The notes beneath the pieces were generated by a model, which worked only from the letters and a program-made list of their open reading frames with translations, ran no database searches and was not told the DNA's origin. This document shows, piece by piece, positions 24,596 through 34,353 of a stretch of DNA of 64,000 nt; the stretch's first letter is position 1; the number at the start of each line of letters is the position of its first letter. The position numbers were made by a program, and so were the translations under genes. Source of the stretch: Actinomycetota bacterium (lineage in GTDB: Bacteria > Actinomycetota > Actinomycetes > S36-B12); contig JAUXVJ010000025.1 in NCBI GenBank assembly GCA_030684515.1, positions 1 to 64,000 on the forward strand, written 5' to 3'.

Positions 24596-25456
24596 TCACG
24601 CGACGATGTCTTTGCGATCGAACACGAAGACTGCGACACCAACGCACAGCGCGAAGACCACTACCGAATACGAGGCCCCGCGAGCCAGGCTCGTCCAGTC
24701 GATATCCGATGAAAGCAGTCCGAGCCAGGCCTGCGAGTAGTGGGTGGGCAGCCACTCCCTGAGTGACCCCAACGCATCAATGGCGTTGAGCACATTGCTC
24801 ACAATGACCACGACGACTGCCGCACCAACTGCGCCAAGCGGTGCGTCGGTGAGCACTGACATCAGGAACGCGACGCCGGCCGCGAAGAGCAATGAGACGA
24901 ACACATACAGAGCAATTGCAGCGATCCGCATCAGCCCTCCGCCGAACGAAAAACTCAAACCCAACGGCGAGCCCAATGGTCCAGAACCGAAGGCGATGAG
25001 TCCGATGAGATAGGAAACAACAGGCAATATCGCAATAGCGCCGAGCGAGAGCACTAGCCCGACGATGAGCTTCTGCTTGAGTAAACGCCGTCGCGGAACC
25101 GGCGCTGCAAGGAGATATCTCAGGCTTGACCATGACGCTTCACTTGCCACGGTGTCACCGCAGAACAGAGCGACGATCACTAGCAGCAGGAAGCCCGCCG
25201 AGAAGAAGAGCATCGTCAGGGTGAAGTTCGCCGCTCCGGCTGTGGCAAGGCTGACGAGATCCACTGGCGCCCCGGGTCGAGTTGAGGCCCTTGCGTTGCC
25301 ACCGAACTTCATCGCCAATGCCACCAGTATTGGCAGCGCAACTACAAGAGCGTAGGCAACCACCGTTCGCCTACGCCTGAGTTGACGAACGAACTCCACT
25401 CGCAATGGCAGCGTTATTCTCGGCACATACGTCACGTCGCTGTGCTGGGTTGTCAT
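24596..25456 (-). CDS. ABC transporter permease
   Basis: 286 residues with six predicted membrane spans, for example VVAYALVVALPILVALAMKF near residue 35 and FTLTMLFFSAGFLLLVIVAL near 80. The layout is that of ABC-2 type permeases that work with a NatA/CcmA-like ATPase. Its ATG 25456 overlaps the stop of the preceding hydrolase-ABC fusion gene (ATGA), so it is the membrane partner of that ATPase. First chromosomal gene beyond the tRNA. The exported substrate is unknown. Confidence 0.8.
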   Translation of the reverse strand: MTTQHSDVTYVPRITLPLRVEFVRQLRRRRTVVAYALVVALPILVALAMKFGGNARASTRPGAPVDLVSLATAGAANFTLTMLFFSAGFLLLVIVALFCGDTVASEASWSSLRYLLAAPVPRRRLLKQKLIVGLVLSLGAIAILPVVSYLIGLIAFGSGPLGSPLGLSFSFGGGLMRIAAIALYVFVSLLFAAGVAFLMSVLTDAPLGAVGAAVVVVIVSNVLNAIDALGSLREWLPTHYSQAWLGLLSSDIDWTSLARGASYSVVVFALCVGVAVFVFDRKDIVA

Positions 25457-27969
25457 GGTTGTCCCACTGTCAGGTCGTCGCCGACGATTTCAAGGAACAC
25501 GTCTTCAAGTCGGGTGCCAGCCGTATCGCCGAGCAATTCGGCAACACTTCCAGCGCCCAAGAGTCGACCTCGATGCATCACCACCACATCCGTACAGGTT
25601 TGCTCGACCTCGCTGAGCAGATGCGAGGAGATGATTACCGTTCGCCCGGATTCGGCATAACGGCGGAGCACATCACGCATGGCCTTGATCTGCGGTGGAT
25701 CCAGCCCGTTGGTCGGCTCATCGAGTAACAGCAGGTCAGGACGGCCGAGCATTGCTTGGGCGATGCCCAGCCGCTGGCGCATGCCTTGGCTGTAGGTACG
25801 GACTCTCTTGTCAATCGCCGTTCCAAGATCGGCGATCTCCAGCACTTCGTGCAGACCTGGATCATCGGCACCACGTCCTGCGCTTCGCCAGTACAGATCA
25901 AGGTTCTGGCGACCGGTGAGATGTGGCAGGAAGCCCGGACCCTCAACCAGCGCACCGATGCGCGCCAGCACTGGCGCTCCGTGATACACCGGTGAACCAA
26001 ACGCGTGAATCGCACCGCTGGTTGGAGTGATGAGGCCCATCACCATTCGCATCGTCGTTGTCTTGCCGGCGCCATTGGGTCCGAGCAGTCCCAGGATACT
26101 TCCTGCCGGAACGGTGAATGTCAGGTCATCGACGGCGAGATAGTCATCGTTGTAGCGCTTGGTGAGTGAGGTGATGACGAGCGGATGCGTGCTGACATGA
26201 GAATCATCTGCTGGGCGACGTGGTCGCAATCTGCCCAGCAGCAGCGCGATGGCCAACACGATCACTGCCGCACCCACCAGCCACCAATACGCCACCGGGC
26301 CGGTCGAAACGGGCTGGACATCAACCTGCGGGATGGTGAGAGGACCGCCAGCCAGAGCGATGTCGTACAGCCGAGGCTGCACTGGAAGTCGATACGCAAA
26401 GTCGGTGGTGGAGACAACTAAGCGCAAGCTGTCGCCCGCTTCAGCTGTGGCAACGATAGCTGGGAGTTCGACGGTGATGGTCTGAGGCGCAGTGCCCAGG
26501 GAGTTCAGCAGGATTGGCGAAACAAGTCCGCTCGGAAGTGACTGTCGTCCATTCGCACTGACGATCCGCAGCGACGCGAACAGCGCGACTTCGTCGCTGG
26601 CGCCTGCATCGACAGCGGCAACCTTGATGTTGACTGTGCTCGCACCGATCAGCGTGAGCGGGGCGCGAAGCGGCGCCGAGTCGAAGGAAGCCGCCTGGCC
26701 CGGGATTGAATTGGGCAGCACCGCGCTCACGCGACTGCCAATGCCGGGAACACTGGTGACGGCCGCCGGAACTCCACCAGCTGGTGCGCGAACACGCTGC
26801 TTGGAACCGGCCAGCGGGATTGACTGCTGACTGCTCCCATGAATGCCGGGGTAGGTCGGGGCTTGCAGGATCGTCGCGGCAGCGCGCGAACTCTGGACAT
26901 CGATGCCACCGGAAGTGTCGGTGACCTCGAAATCAGTGGTGCTCCCCTGCTCTCCCATCAGGTAACTGCCGAACCAGCCGGCGGTCATCTCCTGTAATCG
27001 CTCAGACTCGTCCAGACCGCCATCGTGACCACCGCCGTGCCAGACCATCTTGACCGGAGTTTGGGGATGAGCCGCCAAGATCTGTTCGGCGTTCGCGTTT
27101 GCCTGCGCGATGGGGAAGAGTGAATCCGACTGACCAGCCCCGATGAGCGTTGGCACGGTGATGCGATTGGTGACGCTGGACGGAGACGAAGCAGCCATCA
27201 GCTCACGTGAGGCAGACGACACCACGCCGTCGGCGGCGGCTTCGTTGTAGGCACGGCACCACGGGGTTGTGAAGCGCCCGCATTCGGTCACTGATCCGTC
27301 TCGATTGACGACTCCCGAGCCGAAGAAGGAACCTGCCCACAGCGACTTGAAGACGCCCGGAGCCTGAGTTGCGACGTCTGCCGATTGGCCCAACAGCGAG
27401 GATTCAAGGTCATTCCAAGTGATGTCGGCAGCGATGGCATCGACCCTGGAGTCGTATCCAGCGGTGAGCAATGCGAGCGCACCCCCATAGGAGCCACCAG
27501 CAATACCGACTCTGGGATTGCCAACACTGTCTTGGGTGACATCGGACTGATCCGCCAGGAAATCAATCACCGCCCGCGCATCAGCCACCTCAAACTTCGG
27601 CGCGTTCATTGAGATCTTTCCGGTAGAGGCGCCAAATCCACGGGCCGAGTAGGTCAGCACCACAAAGCCTCGATCGCGGAAGCCCCGAGCGCGTTCGTCA
27701 AGATCAGCTTTGCTGCCACCGAAGCCATGCGCCAACACCAATGCCGGCGCCGGGCTGTTTGCCGGGCTATAGATCGTCGCGTCTAAAGAGACTGGTTCAG
27801 CATTGGTTGAACTTTGGGGACCTCCGGGGATGCGCAATTCTCGCGTGTCGTCGGCGCTGGAACATGCACCCAGCGTCAGCATCAGTGTCAATGCAACGGC
27901 ACCTGTTTTGCGCCACGACTTGAAAAGCCGACAACTGGGCAGCGAGGCAAGTGCTACCTTCATAGGCAC
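25453..27969 (-). CDS. Lipoprotein alpha/beta hydrolase - TM - ABC ATPase fusion
   Basis: 838 residues. N-terminal lipoprotein signal with a lipobox ending at C36 (LTLGAC). Residues about 50-330 are an X-Pro dipeptidyl-peptidase/CocE-like alpha/beta hydrolase with nucleophile elbow GGSYGG, and a jelly-roll-like C-terminal part follows to about 555. One membrane span lies near 560-583 (WWLVGAAVIVLAIALLLGR). The last 250 residues are a complete ABC ATPase: Walker A GPNGAGKTT, signature YSQGMRQRLG, Walker B LLLLDEPTNGLD. The hydrolase would face outward and the ATPase the cytoplasm. It pairs with the permease at 24596 (4-nt overlap). Substrate unknown. Confidence 0.85.
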   Translation of the reverse strand: MPMKVALASLPSCRLFKSWRKTGAVALTLMLTLGACSSADDTRELRIPGGPQSSTNAEPVSLDATIYSPANSPAPALVLAHGFGGSKADLDERARGFRDRGFVVLTYSARGFGASTGKISMNAPKFEVADARAVIDFLADQSDVTQDSVGNPRVGIAGGSYGGALALLTAGYDSRVDAIAADITWNDLESSLLGQSADVATQAPGVFKSLWAGSFFGSGVVNRDGSVTECGRFTTPWCRAYNEAAADGVVSSASRELMAASSPSSVTNRITVPTLIGAGQSDSLFPIAQANANAEQILAAHPQTPVKMVWHGGGHDGGLDESERLQEMTAGWFGSYLMGEQGSTTDFEVTDTSGGIDVQSSRAAATILQAPTYPGIHGSSQQSIPLAGSKQRVRAPAGGVPAAVTSVPGIGSRVSAVLPNSIPGQAASFDSAPLRAPLTLIGASTVNIKVAAVDAGASDEVALFASLRIVSANGRQSLPSGLVSPILLNSLGTAPQTITVELPAIVATAEAGDSLRLVVSTTDFAYRLPVQPRLYDIALAGGPLTIPQVDVQPVSTGPVAYWWLVGAAVIVLAIALLLGRLRPRRPADDSHVSTHPLVITSLTKRYNDDYLAVDDLTFTVPAGSILGLLGPNGAGKTTTMRMVMGLITPTSGAIHAFGSPVYHGAPVLARIGALVEGPGFLPHLTGRQNLDLYWRSAGRGADDPGLHEVLEIADLGTAIDKRVRTYSQGMRQRLGIAQAMLGRPDLLLLDEPTNGLDPPQIKAMRDVLRRYAESGRTVIISSHLLSEVEQTCTDVVVMHRGRLLGAGSVAELLGDTAGTRLEDVFLEIVGDDLTVGQP

Positions 27970-28123
27970 CGTTCCGCGGTGACCATGACAGTGCTCAGCA
28001 TTTCGGTGACTCCAACACTCCTATGGCGCAAGCAGCGCAACCACTGATGTCTAAAGCACCCTGCCACATTTGAGACCCAAGCCCGAATCAGGGACCAGTG
28101 TCTTGGGCAAGCTAAGCACTCGA

Positions 28124-31066
28124 TCAGGTTGCTGAGCTGGGCCCCGTGAGCTTGGCTTGCGCTATCGCCGCACGCTTCAGCGCGGCAGCAAGTCGCTTCT
28201 GCGCTTCGTCGTACGCAGTGAAGTCACCCTTAGCGAGCGCTGCAAGTCCGGAATCGTATGCCCTCTGCGCATCAGCCAAAGCCTCACTCAATTGTGACTC
28301 AGCTGTGCCATTGGCAGTTGCCGAGGGAGTGGGGCTTGGTTTCGTGGAGCCCTCAGAAGTGATGTCTCCCTTGCTCGGAATCGCATCGACACCGGAATCC
28401 GGTGAGATCGAGAAGACCTTGTTCAATGCTTCGACAAGAGTGTCTTCCAAGGCCACGTTCTGGCCATATCCAACGAGCACCTTCTGCAGCAGCGGGAAGC
28501 CATCAGACGCCGCGCGCAGATAGACCGGTTCGACGTAGAGCAGTCCGTCATTAAATGGCAGCGACAGCAGATTGCCGAGCTCAACTTCAGAACCGCCTCG
28601 GCGCAGTAGCGACAGCTGCGAGGAGACCTGCGGGTCTGACTCGAAGGTGTTCTGTACCTGCTGCGGTCCGGGAATTGTGGTGTTGCTCGGCAGTTGAAGC
28701 ACACGAATTTTGCCGTAGTCCTTGAGCGGATCAGAACTGACGGCCATGAATCCGGCAAGAGTCTGCCGACGAGATGGCGCGAATGTGGTCGTCAACGAGA
28801 ATGCTGGCGCCAACTGCCCTGGCATCTGCAATGTCAGGTAGTACGGAGGCTGGAACACCTGAGCGGGCGATATCGTCGGATCAAAGGGAACGATCCACAC
28901 ATCCGTGCCGTTGTAGAAGGTGACCGGATCAGTCACGTGGTAGCGACTCAAGATCGTACGCTGAACCTTGAACACATCCTGCGGATAACGCACGTGGGAA
29001 AGCACATCAGCAGACATTGCCGCACGAGGCTGGACGGTGTCTGGAAATACCTTCATCCACGTCTGCAGCACCGGATCGGATGCGTCCCACGCATACAGCG
29101 TGACCGTGCCGTCGTATGCATCGACCACAGCCTTGACGGAGTTGCGCATGTAGTTGATCTGATCGATCGGCGTGATGCCGTTGCCAATTGTTCGCGTGTT
29201 GAGGGAATCGCTTGTTGCATCCGAGAGCGAGACGCGACTTGAATATGGATAGTTGTTCGACGTGGTGTATCCGTCGACGACCCACTTGATGCCGCCATCA
29301 GCAACGATGGGATAAGGATCTTGATCAAGAGTCAACCATGGCGCAACCTTGCTGACACGTGTGAGCGGATCACGATCGTAAAGAATTCGCGACTCTGAAT
29401 TCACGAGGTCAGACAGGATGATGTTGGAATCCTGAAACTTCGTTGCGAACAGCAGGCGATTGAAGAACGATCCCATCGCGATGCCACCGGTGCCTTTGTA
29501 GGTGTAGTTCTTCTGCCCTGTTGGGCTCGCGTCATCGGGATAGTCCAATTCGACCGGCGCTTTGCCTTCTGGTGCGCCGACAATGCTGTACGAAGGCGAG
29601 TTCTCGCCAAAGTAGACCCGCGGCTGCTCAGCCTGCAATGCCCCCGTCGGCGGGATATTGCTGGCGAAGAAGTCCGGTTGTCCGGTTGACTGGGCTGTGT
29701 TGTCGTAAGCCGCAACGAAGCCGTAGCCGTGGGTGTAGACGGTGCGGTCGTTGGTCCAGTTGCGCTGCCCCTCGGAGATACCATTCAGGTTGATCTCTCG
29801 CACAGCTACCACGGCTCCACGCTGCTTCTTGTCCAAGGAGTAGCGATCAATGTCGAGTGTGTCATTGAAGGAGTAATACCCCCTGACCTGTTGGAGCTGG
29901 TTGTACGTCGGCGAAACGATGGCGGGATCAAGTAGACGAATATTGCTCAGTGTTCCTTGGCTTGCAGCCAGGACTTTCGCTGAAGGGGGCGCGACAGTCC
30001 CCGGGTAATTCGTCACTTCCGCACTTGCGACGTTATAGGCGTTGCGAGTGGCCTCAATGTTGCGCGCGATGTATGGCTCTTCCTTGACGAGTTCACTTGG
30101 TCGTACCTGGAACTGCTGAACGAACAATGGGTAGAGCACACCAACGACGACGCCTGTCAGCACCATCAAGCCAAGCCCGATCAGCGGGACGACCCAAGCG
30201 CGACGGAAGGCATTGATCAAGAACAACAGGCCCACGATCAAGGAGACGAAGGTAAGAATGTTGAGCGAAGGAAGCACTGCGTGCACATCGGTGTACTTCA
30301 AGCCAGTGAACCCCACAACAAGTGACTGACTCTGGGTATCGAGCGCGAAACGATCAAACCAGTATGAGACGGCCTTCAAGAAGAGCACGAGTGCGATCAG
30401 GATGGAGATCTGTGTTTGTGCACCAGGAGTTGCACGATCGCCCTTGGGCTGCAGGCGCAAGCCTCCGTAGAGATACTGCACGACCACAGCGGCAATGATT
30501 GCTAGTGCCAGCACCGCGAATCCGAAGCCGAGCACGTACTGCACAAATGGCAGGGTGAAGGTGAAGAAGGACAAGTCCATGCCGAACTGCGGATCAGTGA
30601 TGCCGAAGTCAGTTGAATTGCGAAATTGCAGGTAGGTGTCCCACTCAGACGAAGCAGCCAACCCAGCAAAGAGCCCCATGACGATTGCCAAGCCGATGGC
30701 AAGGCGACCTCGGTACGGATCAATGGCTTCGCGGTAGCGATCAAGACTTGCTTGCTCCGGAGTCATTGCTCGGAACTCGGGCCGCGACTTCCAGGACCAC
30801 CACATCACAAGCAGCAGCGAGACTGTCATCAGTCCGCCGAAGACGACGAACAGCAGCACCTTGGTGATGAGTTGAACAGTGAAGACTGTTGCTTTGTCTA
30901 CTGAATCAAACCACAGGAAATCCGTGTAGAAGCCGGTGAAGATGACGAATCCGACCACGATGACACCGAGGATGACGATGGTCGGGATGAGCACTCCACC
31001 GGGGCGTCGGCGCTCCTCGGTAGACGTACTGGAGCGATCACGGGCACCGGGAAAATTGAAGGACAC
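28124..31066 (-). CDS. UPF0182 family membrane protein
   Basis: 980 residues from GTG 31066. The first 320 residues hold seven membrane spans (for example GGVLIPTIVILGVIVVGFVI); a large outside domain follows, then an acidic Ser/Thr/Pro-rich linker near 900 and a helical, Ala-rich tail. Length and layout match the UPF0182 proteins found throughout Actinobacteria (Rv3193c type), whose function is unknown. It sits directly downstream of the PDZ protease gene, as in mycobacteria. Confidence 0.92.
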   Translation of the reverse strand: MSFNFPGARDRSSTSTEERRRPGGVLIPTIVILGVIVVGFVIFTGFYTDFLWFDSVDKATVFTVQLITKVLLFVVFGGLMTVSLLLVMWWSWKSRPEFRAMTPEQASLDRYREAIDPYRGRLAIGLAIVMGLFAGLAASSEWDTYLQFRNSTDFGITDPQFGMDLSFFTFTLPFVQYVLGFGFAVLALAIIAAVVVQYLYGGLRLQPKGDRATPGAQTQISILIALVLFLKAVSYWFDRFALDTQSQSLVVGFTGLKYTDVHAVLPSLNILTFVSLIVGLLFLINAFRRAWVVPLIGLGLMVLTGVVVGVLYPLFVQQFQVRPSELVKEEPYIARNIEATRNAYNVASAEVTNYPGTVAPPSAKVLAASQGTLSNIRLLDPAIVSPTYNQLQQVRGYYSFNDTLDIDRYSLDKKQRGAVVAVREINLNGISEGQRNWTNDRTVYTHGYGFVAAYDNTAQSTGQPDFFASNIPPTGALQAEQPRVYFGENSPSYSIVGAPEGKAPVELDYPDDASPTGQKNYTYKGTGGIAMGSFFNRLLFATKFQDSNIILSDLVNSESRILYDRDPLTRVSKVAPWLTLDQDPYPIVADGGIKWVVDGYTTSNNYPYSSRVSLSDATSDSLNTRTIGNGITPIDQINYMRNSVKAVVDAYDGTVTLYAWDASDPVLQTWMKVFPDTVQPRAAMSADVLSHVRYPQDVFKVQRTILSRYHVTDPVTFYNGTDVWIVPFDPTISPAQVFQPPYYLTLQMPGQLAPAFSLTTTFAPSRRQTLAGFMAVSSDPLKDYGKIRVLQLPSNTTIPGPQQVQNTFESDPQVSSQLSLLRRGGSEVELGNLLSLPFNDGLLYVEPVYLRAASDGFPLLQKVLVGYGQNVALEDTLVEALNKVFSISPDSGVDAIPSKGDITSEGSTKPSPTPSATANGTAESQLSEALADAQRAYDSGLAALAKGDFTAYDEAQKRLAAALKRAAIAQAKLTGPSSAT

Positions 31067-31088
31067 GTGAAGAATCTATGTCAGGCAC

Positions 31089-32168
31089 TCAGGGCTGCAT
31101 AGGGCAGGCCGGAACGGACTTGCCCGCGGTCCAATTCTCAATGGCCGACACGGCTTCGGCCAAGGTCTTCACAGGGGTGACGGTGAGGCCTTCGGGGATA
31201 TAACCGGCTGCTTCTTTGCAGTGCGCTGCTGGCATCACAAAGAGTTCCGCACCACTGGTCCTTGCTCCAGCAAGCTTCTGCCTGATGCCCCCAATAGGCC
31301 CGACGGCGCCTTCCGGCGTGATGGTGCCAGTGCCCGCGATGACGCGTCCCGCAGCAAGTTCGCCGGGGGTGAGCTTGTCGACAATGCCCACACTGAGCAT
31401 CAGGCCAGCACTGGGGCCACCGACATTGCCAACATTGAAGGAGATGCTGAAATCGGGCTGGTAGATCACCCCCACGCCGATGCCGATGTACGGGATATTC
31501 GGATCAGTAGGGCTGGGCGCTGAGGCGACCTTGACCTCTTGCTCCTTGCCATCACGCTGGACCTTGAAGGTGAAAGTGGTGCCGACTGGCTGACTGCGCA
31601 CGAGGGTGCTCACTGCGCCTGGATCAGTCACTGAAGTGCCATCTATCGCCAGGATGACATCGCCGGGCTCAAGTAATCCTGAGGCCGGCGCTCCCGCAGT
31701 CACCGAGGAGACGATCGCCTGTTCGGTCACCGGCTCGTTCAGATAACTCATCGCAGCAGCGGTGGCATTTGATTCCGAAGAGCTGAACAACGCCGCCTGC
31801 TCCGCGGAAACATCGTCCCCCGACACGTCATCGGGGTAGATCAGTTCACGCGGAATCACTGCATCTGAGGAGTTGAACCAAGAAGACAGCGCTCCCACAA
31901 AGGTCAGGCCGCCGCGCGGTCCGCCCGACTCAAGAACCGTGGTCATATCGAATTGACCAGATGTCGGGTAGGTGGTGGTGCCAGTGATCGCAATGGCCGG
32001 CTTGCCTTCGATATCGCCGATGACGTTGAAGGTCGGTCCGGGCGCCAAGCGAATGAAGGGCACGGGAAGCAGCAGCGCTACCAAGACCAGCAGGACAAGA
32101 CTGGCCCCGCTCAACAGCAGCACTCGCGCGCGCTTGGACATAGGTAGCCGTGCAGATCCTTCGCTCAC
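31089..32168 (-). CDS. PDZ domain-containing Lon-like (S16) membrane protease, YlbL type
   Basis: 359 residues from GTG 32168, coupled to the upstream small gene by GTGA; ATG at residue 10 is an alternative. One N-terminal membrane span (VLLLSGASLVLLVLVALLL), a PDZ domain near 155-230 (GLLEPGDVILAIDGT), then an S16 Lon-type protease domain with the catalytic serine in GGPSAG and the lysine in GGIRQK. Such proteins act outside the membrane; substrates are unknown. Orthologue by position of Rv3194c. Confidence 0.9.
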   Translation of the reverse strand: MSEGSARLPMSKRARVLLLSGASLVLLVLVALLLPVPFIRLAPGPTFNVIGDIEGKPAIAITGTTTYPTSGQFDMTTVLESGGPRGGLTFVGALSSWFNSSDAVIPRELIYPDDVSGDDVSAEQAALFSSSESNATAAAMSYLNEPVTEQAIVSSVTAGAPASGLLEPGDVILAIDGTSVTDPGAVSTLVRSQPVGTTFTFKVQRDGKEQEVKVASAPSPTDPNIPYIGIGVGVIYQPDFSISFNVGNVGGPSAGLMLSVGIVDKLTPGELAAGRVIAGTGTITPEGAVGPIGGIRQKLAGARTSGAELFVMPAAHCKEAAGYIPEGLTVTPVKTLAEAVSAIENWTAGKSVPACPMQP

Positions 32169-32377
32169 CTGCGCGTCTCATCGGCGTCCGGAAAATCCTG
32201 TTCGTCAAGAGGCAGTTCAGGTGGCATCGGGCGGTTCATCGCCTCTTGGAAGGCTCGCAGGGTCTGCATCCCCTCTTGGCCTTCCATCGGGCGCTCAGGG
32301 CGTCCGCGATACATGGCATAGCCCACAGCCAGGAAGGTGGCGCCCAGTGGGATGAGCCACCACATCAACGCCGACAT
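32165..32377 (-). CDS. Small membrane protein (70 aa)
   Basis: Starts at ATG 32377. One membrane segment (residues about 4-24, LMWWLIPLGATFLAVGYAMY) followed by a Pro/Glu/Asp-rich cytoplasmic tail. Its stop overlaps the GTG of the PDZ protease gene, so the two are co-translated, which supports it being real. No family name is known to me. Confidence 0.7.
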   Translation of the reverse strand: MSALMWWLIPLGATFLAVGYAMYRGRPERPMEGQEGMQTLRAFQEAMNRPMPPELPLDEQDFPDADETRR

Positions 32378-32707
32378 GGATTCAGCCTACCTAAGGCGTC
32401 CGCGGGCCACTGTGGCCAAGACCCCCAAGGCCTCGCCGCGCGCAGTGAACCTTCCCCTTGCTCACTGCGGCTCGTTATCCCTGGGGGTCCTGTCGACGCG
32501 TAAACCTAGGTAGGCCCTACAAGGGGAGTCAATGAAAATGTCAAGGATTGCCGCCAGCCCTGTGGATAGCACTGGGGATGGCCTGTGCAAAGAGTGGGCA
32601 GAGGCTGTGGACGCAAGGTTGATATCACTGTGGACGCAACTGAGGATGACGCAGAAAAACCCGCGCTGAGCAGGCGAAAGCCGATCATCCAGATGTGGAT
32701 GAAAGAT
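32378..32707. other. Intergenic region
   Basis: 330 bp between the stop of the DUF2342 gene (32708) and the 70-residue gene. It contains several TGTGGA words (32560, 32609, 32629, 32693), but no gene, RNA or clear terminator was seen on either strand. It presumably carries the promoter of the 32377 operon. Confidence 0.4.
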
Positions 32708-33913
32708 TTATTGCTCCTCGCCCGCTTCCTGCGAGCGCTCAATGAAGCCAAGTGGGTCCTTCAAGTCCTCAGCATCAGGCAGTAGATCGGGGTGGCCCCA
32801 CAGGGCGTCTCGAGCACTGGCATCACCTTGACTGCGGACCGCGGCGAACAAGCTTGCTGCCTCGCGCAGCGCCCGCGGCCGCAGTTCCAGACCCACCAGG
32901 GAACCGAAGGCCTTCTCAGCGGGGCCGCCGGCAGCTCGACGACGACGCATCGACTCCCGAAGGGCAACAGCCGCTGGTAGGCGATCCTTGGCGGCTTCAG
33001 TGACGACATCGTCTACCCAGCCCTCAACCAGTGCCAGCAGAGTTTCCAGGCGGGCCAAGGCTGCGCGTTGCTCCTCGGTGTCCTCTGGAGTCATCAGACC
33101 TGAAGTCATGAGTTCCTGCATTGCTTCGGGGTTGGCGAAGTCGACATCCTGGAGCATGTCCTGAAGGCGATCCTGATCCACATGGAGCCCGGCTACATAG
33201 GCTTCGAGAGCTCCGATGGCGCGGGCACGCAGCCATGGCACATGTGCGAACAGTCGCTGGTGCGCGCACTCGCGCAGGGCCAGATACAGCCGCACATCAT
33301 CAGCTGCCACTTCAAGGCCCTCGCCGAACTGCGTGGCATTGCTTGGCACAAGCGCCACCACCGGGCTCTCGGTGAGCGGGATGCCTATGTCAGATGCGCT
33401 CACCACCTCGCGCGCAAGGCCGGCCAGTGAGTTGCCCAACTGGTTGCTGAAGGCCACTGAGCTCAACTGCTGCACCATGCCCAGCAAGGGACCGAGCATT
33501 GAGCTCAATTCCGCTGGAATATTTGCCGGAATCGCATTTTGCATCTGGGTAGCGATGGGCTCCACCACTCGGCGCCAGACCGGCATCGTGGATTCAAGCC
33601 ACTGAGCCCGGCTCCAGGCTTGCGCTGCAACCGTGCATTCAGGGAAGGTGCACGCCTCATCGAGCCAATGATTGGCAAGTTGCACTGCCGCAGCGATCGA
33701 GCGCAGTTCAGCCTCGGCCACCACTGGGTCTCCAGTGGTCTGCAGGGCCTTGCGAGCAACGTCTTCAACGATGGTCCAGGCGACCGGGCCAGAGTCGGCG
33801 GGCGCACTGGAGAGCATCTGGCCGAACTGCTGAAAAGCAGCTCCAAGTGCCTGCATGTCAAAGGGCTGGCTGGGATCGCCAGTGCCAAAACCGAATGGGA
33901 GATCGCTGCTCAT
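32708..33913 (-). CDS. DUF2342 / zinc-dependent metalloprotease-family protein
   Basis: 401 residues from ATG 33913. It has the family's N-terminal Gly/Phe/Gln-rich stretch and helical body with a conserved ECAHQRLFAHVPWL segment near 215. This is where a zincin would carry HExxH; here only the second His is present, so peptidase activity is doubtful. The family is actinobacterial and lies next to the YlbL and AarF genes in mycobacteria (Rv3195). Confidence 0.8.
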   Translation of the reverse strand: MSSDLPFGFGTGDPSQPFDMQALGAAFQQFGQMLSSAPADSGPVAWTIVEDVARKALQTTGDPVVAEAELRSIAAAVQLANHWLDEACTFPECTVAAQAWSRAQWLESTMPVWRRVVEPIATQMQNAIPANIPAELSSMLGPLLGMVQQLSSVAFSNQLGNSLAGLAREVVSASDIGIPLTESPVVALVPSNATQFGEGLEVAADDVRLYLALRECAHQRLFAHVPWLRARAIGALEAYVAGLHVDQDRLQDMLQDVDFANPEAMQELMTSGLMTPEDTEEQRAALARLETLLALVEGWVDDVVTEAAKDRLPAAVALRESMRRRRAAGGPAEKAFGSLVGLELRPRALREAASLFAAVRSQGDASARDALWGHPDLLPDAEDLKDPLGFIERSQEAGEEQ

Positions 33914-33937
33914 GGAGAAACGGTAACCCCAAAAGCA

Positions 33938-33969
33938 GAAGGCGGGACATCCGAGGATGTCCCGCCTTC
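33938..33969 (-). terminator. Rho-independent terminator of the DUF5679 gene
   Basis: Perfect hairpin: a 15-bp stem beginning GAAGGCGGGACATCC on the plus strand, loop of two bases, followed on the minus strand by TGCTTTTGG. It lies 10 bp past the DUF5679 stop and before the next minus-strand gene. Confidence 0.75.
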
Positions 33970-33979
33970 GTAAGTTCGC

Positions 33980-34138
33980 TCAGGCCTTACCCAAGATTCG
34001 GGTGACCTTGGTTCCGCATGTGGGGCAGATGCCCTTGGCGAAGCGACGGCCATTGGTCTCTTCAACGTGACCGGTGAACTCGCGCTTTGCCTTGCACTTC
34101 ACGCAGTACGCCTCGCCGGTGTAGCTCTCCTCGGCCAT
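33980..34138 (-). CDS. DUF5679 zinc-ribbon protein (52 aa)
   Basis: Starts at ATG 34138 with GGAGG 5 nt upstream. Two Cys pairs, YCVKCKAKREF at residues 11-21 and CPTCGTK near 39-45, form a zinc ribbon, and the LGK tail matches DUF5679, a conserved short actinobacterial protein of unknown function. It stands alone with its own terminator. Confidence 0.85.
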   Translation of the reverse strand: MAEESYTGEAYCVKCKAKREFTGHVEETNGRRFAKGICPTCGTKVTRILGKA

Positions 34139-34353
34139 GTGGCCCTCCTGTGTTCTTGACCCACTCGGGGTGCTTGTGTCCGCTGGTGTACGGCTGTGGC
34201 CTCGCCACGTGCCCGCTGGGCAGGCAATGCCACCCTAGGGCACGGCAGCACTGCAGCCCGGTTGCCCTCCTCGTAGCCTCGGGTGTTTCCCCTAGATTTT
34301 CATCCTAAATACCAATAAATCGGACAGGAGGCCCTCCCTAGCGCATATCGGCT
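34139..34353. other. Divergent promoter region
   Basis: 215 bp between the DUF5679 gene (minus) and the E1-like gene (plus). An AT-rich stretch at 34290-34320 is a plausible promoter; no RNA or repeat was recognised. Confidence 0.4.

Noticed and set aside
32560-32700. Cluster of TGTGGA words as DnaA boxes or origin
   Set aside because: None matches the full TTATCCACA consensus, and no dnaA/dnaN neighbourhood is present.
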